A stretch of DNA of 33,904 bases. Source: an uncultured Gammaproteobacteria bacterium (GTDB taxonomy: Bacteria; Pseudomonadota; Gammaproteobacteria; Pseudomonadales; Pseudohongiellaceae). The notes beneath the pieces were generated by a model, which saw nothing but the letters and a program-made list of their open reading frames with translations, did not search any database and was not told the origin of the DNA. The position numbers and the translations under genes were made by a program. The stretch spans positions 1 to 33,904 of the forward strand of contig CAILUG010000048.1 of NCBI GenBank assembly GCA_903837345.1, given 5' to 3'. Below, one piece after another: positions 16,886-24,951 of the stretch (position 1 is its first letter; the number at the start of each line of letters is the position of its first letter).

Positions 16886-18225
16886 GGCAAGTGTTTCGTC
16901 CCGGTGTTGTTCAAGTTCGATTTGCTGTTTCCAAACTGGTCGTAGGCGATCGTGAACAGTGCGAGCACGAGCAGTGCAGCGAGAATGGCAATCGCCATCC
17001 CGAAACTGCCGGTACGGTTCAGCATGAACCCGATCAGCCAGGGGCCGACAATGCCGCCAGCAGTGCCGAACATGCTGATCAGTGCAATGGCTTCAACCGG
17101 TGTTTGCAGGCCTCCCAGTTTGACACTGCCAGGAATGGCCCAGAACACTCCTTGCGCCGCGCCGATACCAAAACCTGCGGCAAACAGCAGTAATAATACT
17201 GCCCAGCCAGTACCCAGCCACGCAGCAATAAACAAGGCAAGGCCGCCACCTGCGCTGGCAAGCCCCACATGCAATAAACGCTCACCACTGCGGTCCGAAT
17301 GTTTGCTGTTGAGCACCAACCCCAGGGCCAGCCCTGCCAGCGGGAATGCGCTGATGGAGGCGATCACAAATTCACTGTTGTTGGCTGCCAGTTGACGCAC
17401 CAACTGGGGTAGCCAATACACCAGCGCATAAGAGCCGGTCATGAGCAGAAACCAGGTGGTGGCACAGCGCCAAAGCCATGGCTCGCGCAGCAGTTCCCGC
17501 ATGCTGGCTGCGGCAGTTGTTGCCTCCGTCTCTGCGGAAAGTTCCTGTGCCAGCCACTGACGTTCCCTTTCATTCAACCAATGTGCCTGGGCGGGGTGGT
17601 CAACAAAATAAAAACCGGCCAGCACCGCAAGCACGAAATTCGGAAAGGCCAGAATCAGGAACATGGAACGCCAGGGCATCAGCCCGAAGATGTCGCCCAA
17701 ACCCAGCAGCCATCCACACAGCGGCCCGCCAGCCACCATCGACAAAGGCACGGCAATCAACACGCCAGCCATCGCTCTTGCTCTTGCCCACGGCGGCGTC
17801 CATTGCGCGATATACCAGGTCATGGCGGGCGCCAGGCCGGCTTCGGCCATCCCCAGCAGGAACCGGGCTGCATAAAATTCTTCCCGACTGCTGATGCGTG
17901 ACATCCACAAACCCGAGATTCCCCAAAGTGTCATCGCTGAAAACAACCAGAACCTGATCCCTGCACGGTGAAGCAAGCGTGCATGGGGATACTGGAATAT
18001 CAGGTAGGCCAGAAAGAACATGCTGATGCCAAGCCCAAACTGGTCCGGCGCAAGTCCAAGTTCGGCTGAAAGGGAATAGCCGGCATAGCTGATGTTGACG
18101 CGGTCAATGGAGTTGATGAAGGTGATGAACGCAACAGGAACCACGAGCCAGACAAAAATCTTCGCTTCAATGCGTTTTCTCATTGCTGCATTCTGCTGCA
18201 TCACTGCTTCCGGCAAGTCTGTCAT
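16882..18225 (-). CDS. MFS transporter, ACS (anion:cation symporter) type
   Basis: A 447-residue inner-membrane carrier with about twelve hydrophobic segments. The motif DRVNISYAG near the first membrane helix and the RFLLGMAEAGLAPAMTWYIAQW segment around helix 4 are typical of the ACS family (hexuronate, galactonate, phthalate and 4-hydroxyphenylacetate carriers). The central loop is charged, between helices 6 and 7. It is the first gene of a two-gene operon with DUF3237. Upstream lies a 181-base gap with a pair of direct repeats. The substrate is probably a carboxylated aromatic or sugar acid; the nearby ligAB favours the former. Confidence 0.87.
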   Translation of the reverse strand: MTDLPEAVMQQNAAMRKRIEAKIFVWLVVPVAFITFINSIDRVNISYAGYSLSAELGLAPDQFGLGISMFFLAYLIFQYPHARLLHRAGIRFWLFSAMTLWGISGLWMSRISSREEFYAARFLLGMAEAGLAPAMTWYIAQWTPPWARARAMAGVLIAVPLSMVAGGPLCGWLLGLGDIFGLMPWRSMFLILAFPNFVLAVLAGFYFVDHPAQAHWLNERERQWLAQELSAETEATTAAASMRELLREPWLWRCATTWFLLMTGSYALVYWLPQLVRQLAANNSEFVIASISAFPLAGLALGLVLNSKHSDRSGERLLHVGLASAGGGLALFIAAWLGTGWAVLLLLFAAGFGIGAAQGVFWAIPGSVKLGGLQTPVEAIALISMFGTAGGIVGPWLIGFMLNRTGSFGMAIAILAALLVLALFTIAYDQFGNSKSNLNNTGTKHLP

Positions 18226-18275
18226 GGTCAGTTGTTCGGGGTTTCATCTGGAATGCACATGCAGGACAAGCTAGC

Positions 18276-18358
18276 AACAGCCGGAGTCGGTGTAAACAAA
18301 AGGTGGTCTGCTCTTTTGCCACAAATCAGGAGTCTGGTAACAGCCGGAGTGGGTTATA
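18276..18358. repeat. Pair of direct repeats upstream of the MFS/DUF3237 operon
   Basis: AACAGCCGGAGTCGGTGTA at 18276-18294 recurs as AACAGCCGGAGTGGGTTATA at 18339-18358. The starts are 63 bases apart, six helical turns, so both copies face the same side of the DNA. They lie 51-133 bases upstream of the transporter start codon and downstream of the phospholipase D gene stop. They could be regulator sites for the transporter operon or a chance duplication. Confidence 0.5.
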
Positions 18359-18406
18359 GCGATGGATATGGGGATAAAGGGGCGCGAGACGATATGCCCC
18401 GGGAAA

Positions 18407-19846
18407 TCACAGAATTCTGGCACACAATCGTGCGCCAAATTCCTTGATACGATCGATCAGCGGGCGCTTGCGCCACTGCGTGAGTGTGATCTGATTGGAT
18501 ACCTGCAGATCCTCCTCAAACATCATCTGCATCTGGGCGCCGAACTCCTGGCCCAATACCACTGCATCGATTTCCTGGTTGTGGAGCAGGCTGCGCCAGT
18601 CCAGATTGGTAGAGCCCACGGTTGACCACACGCCATCGATCATCGCGGTTTTCGCGTGCAGCAATGCCGTCTGGCGTTCGTATATTTTCACGCCGTTGCG
18701 CAGCAGTTCGTCGTAGAAAGAATGCGACGCATAGAACACCAGGTTCGAATCAGTCTTGCCCGGCAGCAGCAGTCTCACATCCACACCGCGTGTGGCGGCC
18801 TCGGTGAGCGCTGTCAATAATTGTTGGTCGGGCACAAAATAGGCATTGGTGAGCCAAATCCGGGTTTCCGCGCTATTGATCGCCGACAGCAACGTCAGGT
18901 ACATCAAACTGGGGTCATCGGGTGAGGTGCCAATAGCGCGTGCCACTTCACTGCCGGCCGTGCTGAGCTGTGGAAAGTATTGATGACCCTCCAGCGTGGC
19001 CCCTTTTTGTTGTTCCCAGGTCTCCATGAACAACTTCTGGAACTCAGCCACCACCGGGCCTTGCATCAGCAGATGAGTATCGCGCCAGCCGATGGCATTT
19101 TTGGCAGGCACCCCGGCGGTTTTGCCACGCGACAGGGATCCGCCGAGAAAAGCAGAGCCATGCGTATAAACACTGCTGATATTGATGCCACCGACAAAAG
19201 CCGTGCGGCCATCGACGACCAGCAGTTTGCGATGATCACGCTGGTTCAACTCCCAACCATTTATCGCGTTAAGCGGATTCACCGGGTTGTATTCCACTAT
19301 GTTGGCGCCGGCGTCCAGCAAGGGTTTGAAAAATTCTTTCGGTGTGCCGAGCGAGCCCACGCTGTCGTAGATCACGTTCACCTGAATGCCCCCGGTTTGT
19401 CTTTGCAACAGCGAGTCAATCAGGCGCTGCCCCATTTCATCGTCTTCCAGAATAAAGGTTTCGAGATTGATGTGGTCTTTGGCTGCTGCGATGGCGGCGA
19501 ACATCGAGGCATAGGTGGGCGGTCCATCCTTCAGCAGCTGCACCTTGTTGCCGACTACCAGCGGGGTAGCGTCAATTTCCTGCTGCACCAGCAGATGGCG
19601 ATCAAAGATGTTGGTTTCTTCCGCGCCTTTTTTGAGGCGGGCGAGAATGTCCTTGCTCTGCTGGTAAGTTAACGGCCCGCGTGCGCCTTGCAAACGTACG
19701 GGATGCGCAGAATGCAGTCCGATGTCCGGATTAAGTGTGGGCAACGAGCCGCAGCCAGCGAGCAAAAGCAAGCCGGCCATGACGAAGGTATGTCGCAAAT
19801 TGATCAAAGTGTGAGTCAAAGGAGAGATTTCGTTTACGACGCTCAA
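18407..19846 (-). CDS. Phospholipase D / cardiolipin synthase-like lipoprotein
   Basis: A 479-residue protein with two complete HKD motifs: HRKLLVVD (His205, Lys207, Asp212) and HAKTAMID (His397, Lys399, Asp404). The arrangement fits bacterial cardiolipin synthases of the ClsB/ClsC kind, which transfer phosphatidyl groups at the membrane. Unlike classic ClsA it has no paired N-terminal membrane helices; instead LLLLAGC gives a lipobox with Cys32, so it is probably a lipid-anchored periplasmic protein. The start is uncertain: the open frame begins at a TTG at 19846, with further in-frame options at TTG 19798 and ATG 19780, the latter two giving shorter, more typical lipoprotein leaders. No clear Shine-Dalgarno settles it. 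It interrupts the aromatic gene block and is probably transcribed alone. Confidence 0.87.
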   Translation of the reverse strand: MSVVNEISPLTHTLINLRHTFVMAGLLLLAGCGSLPTLNPDIGLHSAHPVRLQGARGPLTYQQSKDILARLKKGAEETNIFDRHLLVQQEIDATPLVVGNKVQLLKDGPPTYASMFAAIAAAKDHINLETFILEDDEMGQRLIDSLLQRQTGGIQVNVIYDSVGSLGTPKEFFKPLLDAGANIVEYNPVNPLNAINGWELNQRDHRKLLVVDGRTAFVGGINISSVYTHGSAFLGGSLSRGKTAGVPAKNAIGWRDTHLLMQGPVVAEFQKLFMETWEQQKGATLEGHQYFPQLSTAGSEVARAIGTSPDDPSLMYLTLLSAINSAETRIWLTNAYFVPDQQLLTALTEAATRGVDVRLLLPGKTDSNLVFYASHSFYDELLRNGVKIYERQTALLHAKTAMIDGVWSTVGSTNLDWRSLLHNQEIDAVVLGQEFGAQMQMMFEEDLQVSNQITLTQWRKRPLIDRIKEFGARLCARIL

Positions 19847-20039
19847 GCAGATTACGCGGATTTGTGTCTGCCCAGCTTACGTGTTGTGAAATTCCGGTCT
19901 GTTCAGTGGCGTACAGATGACAGGGATCAAGGGTGGGAAGATTGGGCTGCAAGCAACTTTTCACCACCCAGCGGCAGTGTGCCGCTTGCCGTGCAACAAG
20001 AAAGTCGGCAACCACCAGCACGACAGGAGTTGTCATGGC

Positions 20040-20942
20040 TCAGGGTCTTAGGCCGAAACGTTGACGGGCTTCTGCCAATGTGGCTGGTTTTGCCCCGTAA
20101 AATGCGGCAATACTCACTGCAGCCTGCACCATTTCACGGTTGCTTTTTGCAACGCTGCGGTCTGGAAGATAAATCCCGTCCTCGAAGCCAACTCGCACCA
20201 GATCGCAGCCCATTGCAATGCCGAGAGTAACGATCTTGAACATGTCGTGGCCTGTGGCGGTGACACCCCAAATTGCCCGCGGGAACATGCGAATGCCTTC
20301 GTCGATGTTGAAAATGATGTTGCGGGCAATGGGAGGCGTTGCACCGAATCCGCCGCCATGCAGCAGCCAAAGGTTGTCACGATTCTTGTCAAACAATCCT
20401 TCATTGGCATACCGCATCATGCGATGAAGCGAACTCGCCTCGACAATCTCATATTCAAGCGCCGAGCCTTTGGCATAGACTGCTTTTATGGTGCTTTTAA
20501 GCAATTCTGGCGAGTTTACATAAGGGGTTTCACCCGGATAGCCACCTTCCGGGTTATAGAAATCCGCTGACCCTCCGGCGATACCAAACAAATCCTGTTG
20601 CGGTTCAATTTCCAGCAGGCCCAGTCGCTCCGTATCGGATGGCCAATGCAATAGCCCGGTCACAGGATCGCGGCGTACGCCTATGCCATTCGTGGTTTGT
20701 ATCAGGATAGGGGAGCGTGCACGAATCTCCTTGATGATCTCTGAATATACGGCTTTGTCGCCGGTGTTCTTGCCGTCAGGCCCCCTGGCATGCACATGCA
20801 CCAGGCAAGCCCCTGCCTCGTAACAGCGTGCCGCTGCCTCACCTATCTCCTTTGGTTGTTTCGGCACCACTGCGCCGTCCCGATCCTGCTGCATCCCGCC
20901 ATTGAGGGCGACAGTGATCATGATCTTGTTACCTGGGAGCAT
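20040..20942 (-). CDS. BKACE / DUF849 beta-keto acid cleavage enzyme
   Basis: A 300-residue TIM-barrel enzyme of the 3-keto-5-aminohexanoate cleavage (Kce) family. Members cleave a beta-keto acid with acetyl-CoA to give a CoA ester and acetoacetate. Metal ligands are seen in LVHVHAR (His49, His51) and VGFED (Glu254), the standard zinc-site pattern. FGVTATGHDMF-like sequence (GVTATGHDMF) and the LPDRSVAKSNREMVQ tail fit the family. The ATG at 20942 has AGAGG seven bases upstream. The substrate varies across the family and cannot be read from the sequence. It lies 193 bases upstream of the phospholipase D gene, on the same strand, and may be its own transcript. Confidence 0.88.
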   Translation of the reverse strand: MLPGNKIMITVALNGGMQQDRDGAVVPKQPKEIGEAAARCYEAGACLVHVHARGPDGKNTGDKAVYSEIIKEIRARSPILIQTTNGIGVRRDPVTGLLHWPSDTERLGLLEIEPQQDLFGIAGGSADFYNPEGGYPGETPYVNSPELLKSTIKAVYAKGSALEYEIVEASSLHRMMRYANEGLFDKNRDNLWLLHGGGFGATPPIARNIIFNIDEGIRMFPRAIWGVTATGHDMFKIVTLGIAMGCDLVRVGFEDGIYLPDRSVAKSNREMVQAAVSIAAFYGAKPATLAEARQRFGLRP

Positions 20943-21061
20943 GTATAACCTCTGCGGAGTTTCCGGGTGTGAATGGGAGCATTATGGATCAGACTTTGTG
21001 TCCAGGTGACCTTTCCCAGGAATTTGTACCAATTGTCAGGTGAATATCCTGGCAAGGAAAC

Positions 21062-21110
21062 TGGCTGGGGTGGCTGGAAAGGAACCAACCCATGACGGAA
21101 TCAGATCTGT
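21062..21110 (-). pseudogene. Decayed 3' half of tRNA-Gln(CTG)
   Basis: These 49 bases align with the CCA end, acceptor arm, T-arm and part of the anticodon arm of the two intact tRNA-Gln genes in this window. The stretch up to TGGCTGGA is identical. The T-loop has changes (ATTTGAA to AAAGGAA), there is one more substitution, and a base is missing in the anticodon arm. The D-arm half is absent. It has the same orientation as the intact copies, and the seven bases on its CCA side (AAGGAAAC) also match those next to the copy at 25806. This is what an attachment-site remnant at a tRNA 3' end looks like. Confidence 0.75.
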
Positions 21111-21226
21111 AAAAACCTGGCAATAAACGACTACAATCCGCACCCCCCTGACTTTACTGCCACTTGAGGCGCAACATGCAATTCCAGGGCTGTAATGAAT
21201 CCTTATAACGCTGCACTCAAAATTGG

Positions 21227-21748
21227 ATGTTAATGAAAATTGTCGACCTGAAAAAAATCATCTCCGAAGTCCTGGCAACCCTGCCCAAACCACACTCTGC
21301 AGATGTTATTGACGAAGTATTTTTGGCGATCGAGCAGAATGACCGCCTTTTCAGAATCTACTCGGAATGCTCCATCAATCTTGGGCGGGCCAAGGTGAAT
21401 ACTGCCGGTGACAATTGGGTGAAGAAAGAGCTTGGCAGGACTGCCTTGCGTGAAGCCCCGGCGCAGTTAAGCAAGCTGATAGACACCTATTCGGTGCTGA
21501 ACATCAAGGTGGCGGCAACGCCCAGGAAGCCCGCGGGCACTGGTGCCAAACCCAAAACCAAAACCATTACCGCCAAAAAGCGGCTGGAGCAGGATGCCAG
21601 GCAGGTATTGTCTGACTATTACATGGCCAACAAGGCCTCCTTGCCGCCACACATAACCTTGTACCGGGAAGCAATCCTGGCACTCATCAAAGCCGGTGTT
21701 CCGGTAGCCGCAGCATTTGAACAGGCGGTTGATGAAGAAGCTGTCTAA
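21227..21748 (+). CDS. Hypothetical protein, 171-173 residues
   Basis: I do not recognise the family. The protein is soluble and mostly helical, with an N-terminal region of about 90 residues (LKKIISEVL..., EQNDRLFRIYSECS, NWVKKELGRTAL). A Lys/Pro/Thr-rich linker follows (about 96-118), then a second helical segment of about 55 residues ending in acidic residues (VDEEAV). Two ATG codons six bases apart (21227, 21233) could start it, and neither has a good Shine-Dalgarno. It lies between the decayed tRNA-Gln half and the regulator relic, alone on the plus strand, and codon use looks normal. A two-domain layout with a basic linker would suit a DNA-associated accessory protein, but that is a guess. 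Confidence 0.6.
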   Translation: MLMKIVDLKKIISEVLATLPKPHSADVIDEVFLAIEQNDRLFRIYSECSINLGRAKVNTAGDNWVKKELGRTALREAPAQLSKLIDTYSVLNIKVAATPRKPAGTGAKPKTKTITAKKRLEQDARQVLSDYYMANKASLPPHITLYREAILALIKAGVPVAAAFEQAVDEEAV

Positions 21749-21821
21749 TCAAAAATTGTAGTGGTCAACACTTGCTTACCGACCCGGTCGCCGACCGAAC
21801 GGATCAGCCGAAGAGTTGTAA

Positions 21822-22085
21822 CGAGTTTTCCCCACCGAACACCGAACTGAAGCCGAATGGGAAAAGGCGGCTTCCCTCGCAGCGCTGAGACGCACCTATG
21901 TCGAGTGGCGGTTCTCTGCAGTCCGCAACCTGTGGAGGCACTGGGAGACGGGCTTGCGCTCCGATCCACGCTTCAAGCAGACTGTGCGTGACCTGAAACT
22001 CGATGCGTACTGGCGCGAGAGCGGCCATTATTCGAACCAGCGCATGACCGAATTGGAAATTCTGGCGCCAACAAAAGGTGACTGA
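21822..22085 (+). pseudogene. C-terminal relic of a TPR-type (CadC-like) regulator
   Basis: An open frame without a start codon at its head runs from after a TAA (21819-21821) to a TGA at 22083-22085. Its last part reads GLRSDPRFKQTVRDLKL then DAYWRESGHYSNQ, the characteristic ending of TPR-containing transcriptional regulators and adenylate-cyclase-like proteins (LR-x-DPRF...YWR-x-xG). The intact regulator at 22978-24837 ends with the related VRSDPRFKALSARMN. The preceding 40 residues (TEAEWEKAASLAALRR...) I cannot place. Its stop is two bases before the ATG of the membrane protein gene, so the parent gene was probably co-transcribed with it. DNA-binding domain and most TPRs are gone. Confidence 0.5.
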
Positions 22086-22087
22086 TC

Positions 22088-22837
22088 ATGTCCGAAATAG
22101 CAGCAAGTTCCGTGTCCACGCTCCGATTCAAACCGTCGTTTTTCTTCTGGATGACACTCGCCATGTGTTTCTTCGTCTTTGGCGGGTTCGGGATGACCTA
22201 TTTGTTCCCGTTGACGCAGGGCAGCTTCCCGCCCGCGCCGCCGATCGTTCACTTGCATGCGTTGATCTTCTTCTCGTGGATGATCCTGCTGGTGGTCCAG
22301 GCCGGACTTGTCGGCACTGGTAACGTCAAGCTCCACCGCAGTCTGGGAACCTATGGCATCGCCCATGCGACCGCGGTTCTCTACACGGGTGCGTTGCTTC
22401 AGTTGATTGGCTCGGCGCGAGGTATGAACGCAGGCCGGTCTGCTGCAAGCGACGGATTATTCCTCGGCATTCTGGCGGTGGCGGGTTTCGCGATAATGTT
22501 CACGCTCGCAATCCGCAATGTCAGGCGACCGGAGATCCACAAGCGGATGATCCTGTTCGCGATGCTCCCGGTACTGCCGCCCGGGGTAAACCGCTTCTGG
22601 TACAAACTGCTGCAGCTGGACAATCCGATTCCGGTTTTCTGGCTGTACCTGACCCTGTGGTCGTTCGCGGTAGCGCTCCTCGTCCAGGAGCGGCGCAGTA
22701 CGGGAAAGAACAGCGTTTATACACTGTTCGGCGCAGGCTGGATTTTCATCCAGGGTGCAATTCACAAGACTGTAGTCGGGTCGGCACTATTCAACACATT
22801 TGCTACCGGTTTGCTCGGCTTGATTCATTATCGCTAG
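22088..22837 (+). CDS. Multi-pass membrane protein, copy 1 of a paralogous pair
   Basis: A 249-residue integral membrane protein with about seven hydrophobic segments and no signal peptide. Conserved-looking polar positions are VHLHALIFFSWMILLVVQAG with NVKLHRSLGTYG (about 54-90) and RRPEIHKRMILFAML (about 145-160). The second membrane protein in this window shares the same pattern at the same places, so they are paralogues. Histidines within or at the edge of helices could bind haem or a metal, by analogy with other small multi-helix membrane proteins, but no family function is known to me. It starts two bases after the regulator relic and ends 30 bases before a convergent tRNA-Gln gene. Confidence 0.75.
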   Translation: MSEIAASSVSTLRFKPSFFFWMTLAMCFFVFGGFGMTYLFPLTQGSFPPAPPIVHLHALIFFSWMILLVVQAGLVGTGNVKLHRSLGTYGIAHATAVLYTGALLQLIGSARGMNAGRSAASDGLFLGILAVAGFAIMFTLAIRNVRRPEIHKRMILFAMLPVLPPGVNRFWYKLLQLDNPIPVFWLYLTLWSFAVALLVQERRSTGKNSVYTLFGAGWIFIQGAIHKTVVGSALFNTFATGLLGLIHYR

Positions 22838-22867
22838 GGTGAGTGGAGTAGAACCGCGCAGAAGAAT

Positions 22868-22942
22868 TGGCTGGGGTGGCTGGATTTGAACCAACGCATG
22901 ACGGAATCAGAATCCGTTGCCTTACCGCTTGGCGACACCCCA
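22868..22942 (-). tRNA. tRNA-Gln (anticodon CTG), copy 1
   Basis: A complete 75-base tRNA with encoded CCA. Acceptor TGGGGTG pairs with CACCCCA, the discriminator is G, the anticodon stem ACGGA/TCCGT encloses TTCTGAT (anticodon CTG), and the T-loop is TTCAAAT. Sequence is close to E. coli tRNA-Gln. It is identical to the copy at 25806-25880, including four bases beyond the 5' end. No good promoter is visible just upstream (an AT-rich but non-consensus stretch); it may rely on read-through from the regulator gene that ends 35 bases upstream on the same strand. Confidence 0.95.
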
Positions 22943-22977
22943 GTGATAAAAAATGTGGTACGTTCCCCAATTATTCT

Positions 22978-24837
22978 TTAGCGCAGATTCATGCGTGCCG
23001 ACAGGGCCTTGAAGCGCGGGTCAGAACGCACACTGTCCAATTCGGGGTCAACCTGCAGGTTATCCAGAAACCATGAGCGTTGCGTGTAAGCTTGTTCCAG
23101 TTGTGCAATGGCCTGGTCTTGCCCGCCACTGGCAAGGTAGATAGTGGCCAGTCCGAACGGAGTAACGTGGCTGCTTGCAGCGCTGTCGAGCAGATCGTGC
23201 AAGATCTTGTTCGCTTCCGGCAATTTGCCAGCTAGGAAATAGTCGCGTGCGATTTCTGCCAGTGGCCACGAGTTACCGCCAATGCCGAAGATTTCCGCTG
23301 CTTTTTGCTCGGCGCTGATCGCCTCGGTGTAGCGCTGCTGTTGTGCATAGATCTGGCCCAGAATATAAAGTCCGAGCGGATAGTCGGGTGCAATTTCGAG
23401 CGCTTTTTCCAGTTCCACCAGCGCCTGATCATAGCGACGGGCAAAATACAGATTCCATCCCAGTAACGAGTGAAACTCGGGAGAAAGCGGATCCAATGCA
23501 ACCGCCTGTCGGCTTTCCTGCAAACCTTGTTCAACGCGCCCTTGGGAAGTCAGATACCAACCGTAGTAGCCGTGGGCGGGGGCATAGTCAGCATTGAGTG
23601 CGATGGCACGCATGAACTCACGCTCGGTGGCCACCCAGTCGAAGTCGTAAAAGAAATGAACGGTGCCAAGTTCCACGTGCGCTTCCACCAGCGAATCATC
23701 GAGTCGTAGCGCCGTGCGCGCAGCCTCGGCGGCTTGCGGCATGCTATCGGCAGGCGGTGCGGTAATGTCGTCGCTGATAGCGTGGTAGTAAGCCAATCCG
23801 TCGTAGGCCAGCGCGTAGGTTGGATCAAGTCCGATTGCTTCGCGAAGATAAGCGAGGCCTTTAGTCAGGCCTGCCTGGGTGAACTGCCCTGCAAAGTAGC
23901 GCCCCTTCAAATAGGCCTGATACGCTTCACGGTTGGTAGTCTGCCGTGTGGTGAGTCGTTGCCTTTGCGCGCGGGTGATTTGAGCGTGGAGCCGGTCCAC
24001 AATTTGTTGCGCAATTTCATTCTGAACATCCAGCAGTTCCACCGGTTTGCGCTGGTATTGCCCGCCCCACAACTGTGTATTGTTTTCAACGTCTACCAGC
24101 TCGGCGCTTATCGTGAGGCTTTCGCCATGCTGAATCACGCGGCCGGCCAGTACCGCGCGCACGCCCAACTCCCGTCCGGCGGAGCGTGTGTCTACCGCTT
24201 GGTCCTGATAGCGGGCTACCGCACTGCGCGACATCACTTTCAGGTTCGGCAGTTCTGAGAGGCTGGCACGCAAACTCTCAGTGATGCCTTCGCTCAGGTA
24301 ATCTACCTCGGCATTGTGATCCCCATTCGCAAATGGCAGCACCGCAATGGAGTCGATGCTCTGGGTGGAAGTGATTTTAGAGTACAGCAGAATCAGCACA
24401 GCGGCGACCAGCGTGCCGATTACGGCCCAGCGCCAAGGCTGGGTAGGGCTCGACTTGGCGAAGACCGGTACGGACATGGGAGCCGGGGCTTCCTCGCTGG
24501 TGGCAGTGGGTGGCACTGCGAGCTCGGCCAGAAACCGGTAGCCTATGGTCTGGATGGTTTCAATGTAGCGTGGCTGCCTCGGGTCGTCGTCCAGCGCCTT
24601 GCGAATCTGTGCGATCACCCGCGCCAAGGCGTTGTCGGTGACCACAATCCCTTCCCAAACGGTGGCGAAAATCTCTTCCTTATGCACCGCGCGATGGCGA
24701 TTCTCGATGAGAAACTGCAGAGTCCGGAAAGATTTTGGTTCCAGCGCACGTGGTTCGCCACTGACGGTAAGTCTGAGATTCAACACGTCCAGGCATACGT
24801 CGCCGAATTGGTAAAGGTCGCGTGGTAAGGGCATCAC
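22978..24837 (-). CDS. CadC-like transmembrane transcriptional regulator with TPRs
   Basis: A 619-residue one-component regulator. An OmpR/PhoB-type winged helix occupies about 1-105, with the recognition region VTDNALARVIAQIRKAL (66-82) and the wing RYIETIQTIGYRF (90-102). A linker and a single membrane helix follow (about 136-155, WAVIGTLVAAVLILLY). Next is a TolB-like N-terminal segment (SIAVLPFANGD, YLSEGITESLRASLSELPNL), which is periplasmic if the topology is CadC-like, and then about six TPR units (330-590). The C-terminus carries VRSDPRFKAL. It is divergent from membrane protein copy 2 (114-base gap), so it probably regulates that gene and itself. It lies between two identical tRNA-Gln genes. 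Confidence 0.9.
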   Translation of the reverse strand: MMPLPRDLYQFGDVCLDVLNLRLTVSGEPRALEPKSFRTLQFLIENRHRAVHKEEIFATVWEGIVVTDNALARVIAQIRKALDDDPRQPRYIETIQTIGYRFLAELAVPPTATSEEAPAPMSVPVFAKSSPTQPWRWAVIGTLVAAVLILLYSKITSTQSIDSIAVLPFANGDHNAEVDYLSEGITESLRASLSELPNLKVMSRSAVARYQDQAVDTRSAGRELGVRAVLAGRVIQHGESLTISAELVDVENNTQLWGGQYQRKPVELLDVQNEIAQQIVDRLHAQITRAQRQRLTTRQTTNREAYQAYLKGRYFAGQFTQAGLTKGLAYLREAIGLDPTYALAYDGLAYYHAISDDITAPPADSMPQAAEAARTALRLDDSLVEAHVELGTVHFFYDFDWVATEREFMRAIALNADYAPAHGYYGWYLTSQGRVEQGLQESRQAVALDPLSPEFHSLLGWNLYFARRYDQALVELEKALEIAPDYPLGLYILGQIYAQQQRYTEAISAEQKAAEIFGIGGNSWPLAEIARDYFLAGKLPEANKILHDLLDSAASSHVTPFGLATIYLASGGQDQAIAQLEQAYTQRSWFLDNLQVDPELDSVRSDPRFKALSARMNLR

Positions 24838-24951
24838 GAAAAAATCACAAGTTGGTCAATGCTGCTGCGGATAAAATCATAACATCATCACGACTTGAAG
24901 CGATTTGCAGTGGCATATTAGCGCCATGCCTGAGCACATTAGGAGGAGCAT
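24838..24951. promoter_or_regulatory. Divergent promoter region of the regulator and membrane protein 2
   Basis: A 114-base AT-rich gap separates the start codons of the CadC-like regulator (minus) and membrane protein 2 (plus). The plus-strand gene has a strong Shine-Dalgarno, AGGAGGAG, five bases before its ATG at 24952. I see no unambiguous -35/-10 pair. As the only space between them, it should hold both promoters and any binding site of the regulator. Confidence 0.5.

Noticed and set aside
19731-20036. 101-codon minus-strand frame between the phospholipase D and BKACE genes
   Set aside because: It overlaps the phospholipase D leader out of frame and has no family features.
22867-23076. 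Small plus-strand open frame beginning MAGVAGFEPTHDGIRIRC
   Set aside because: It is the complement of the tRNA-Gln gene read as protein, a known annotation artefact. The same peptide recurs over the second tRNA copy.
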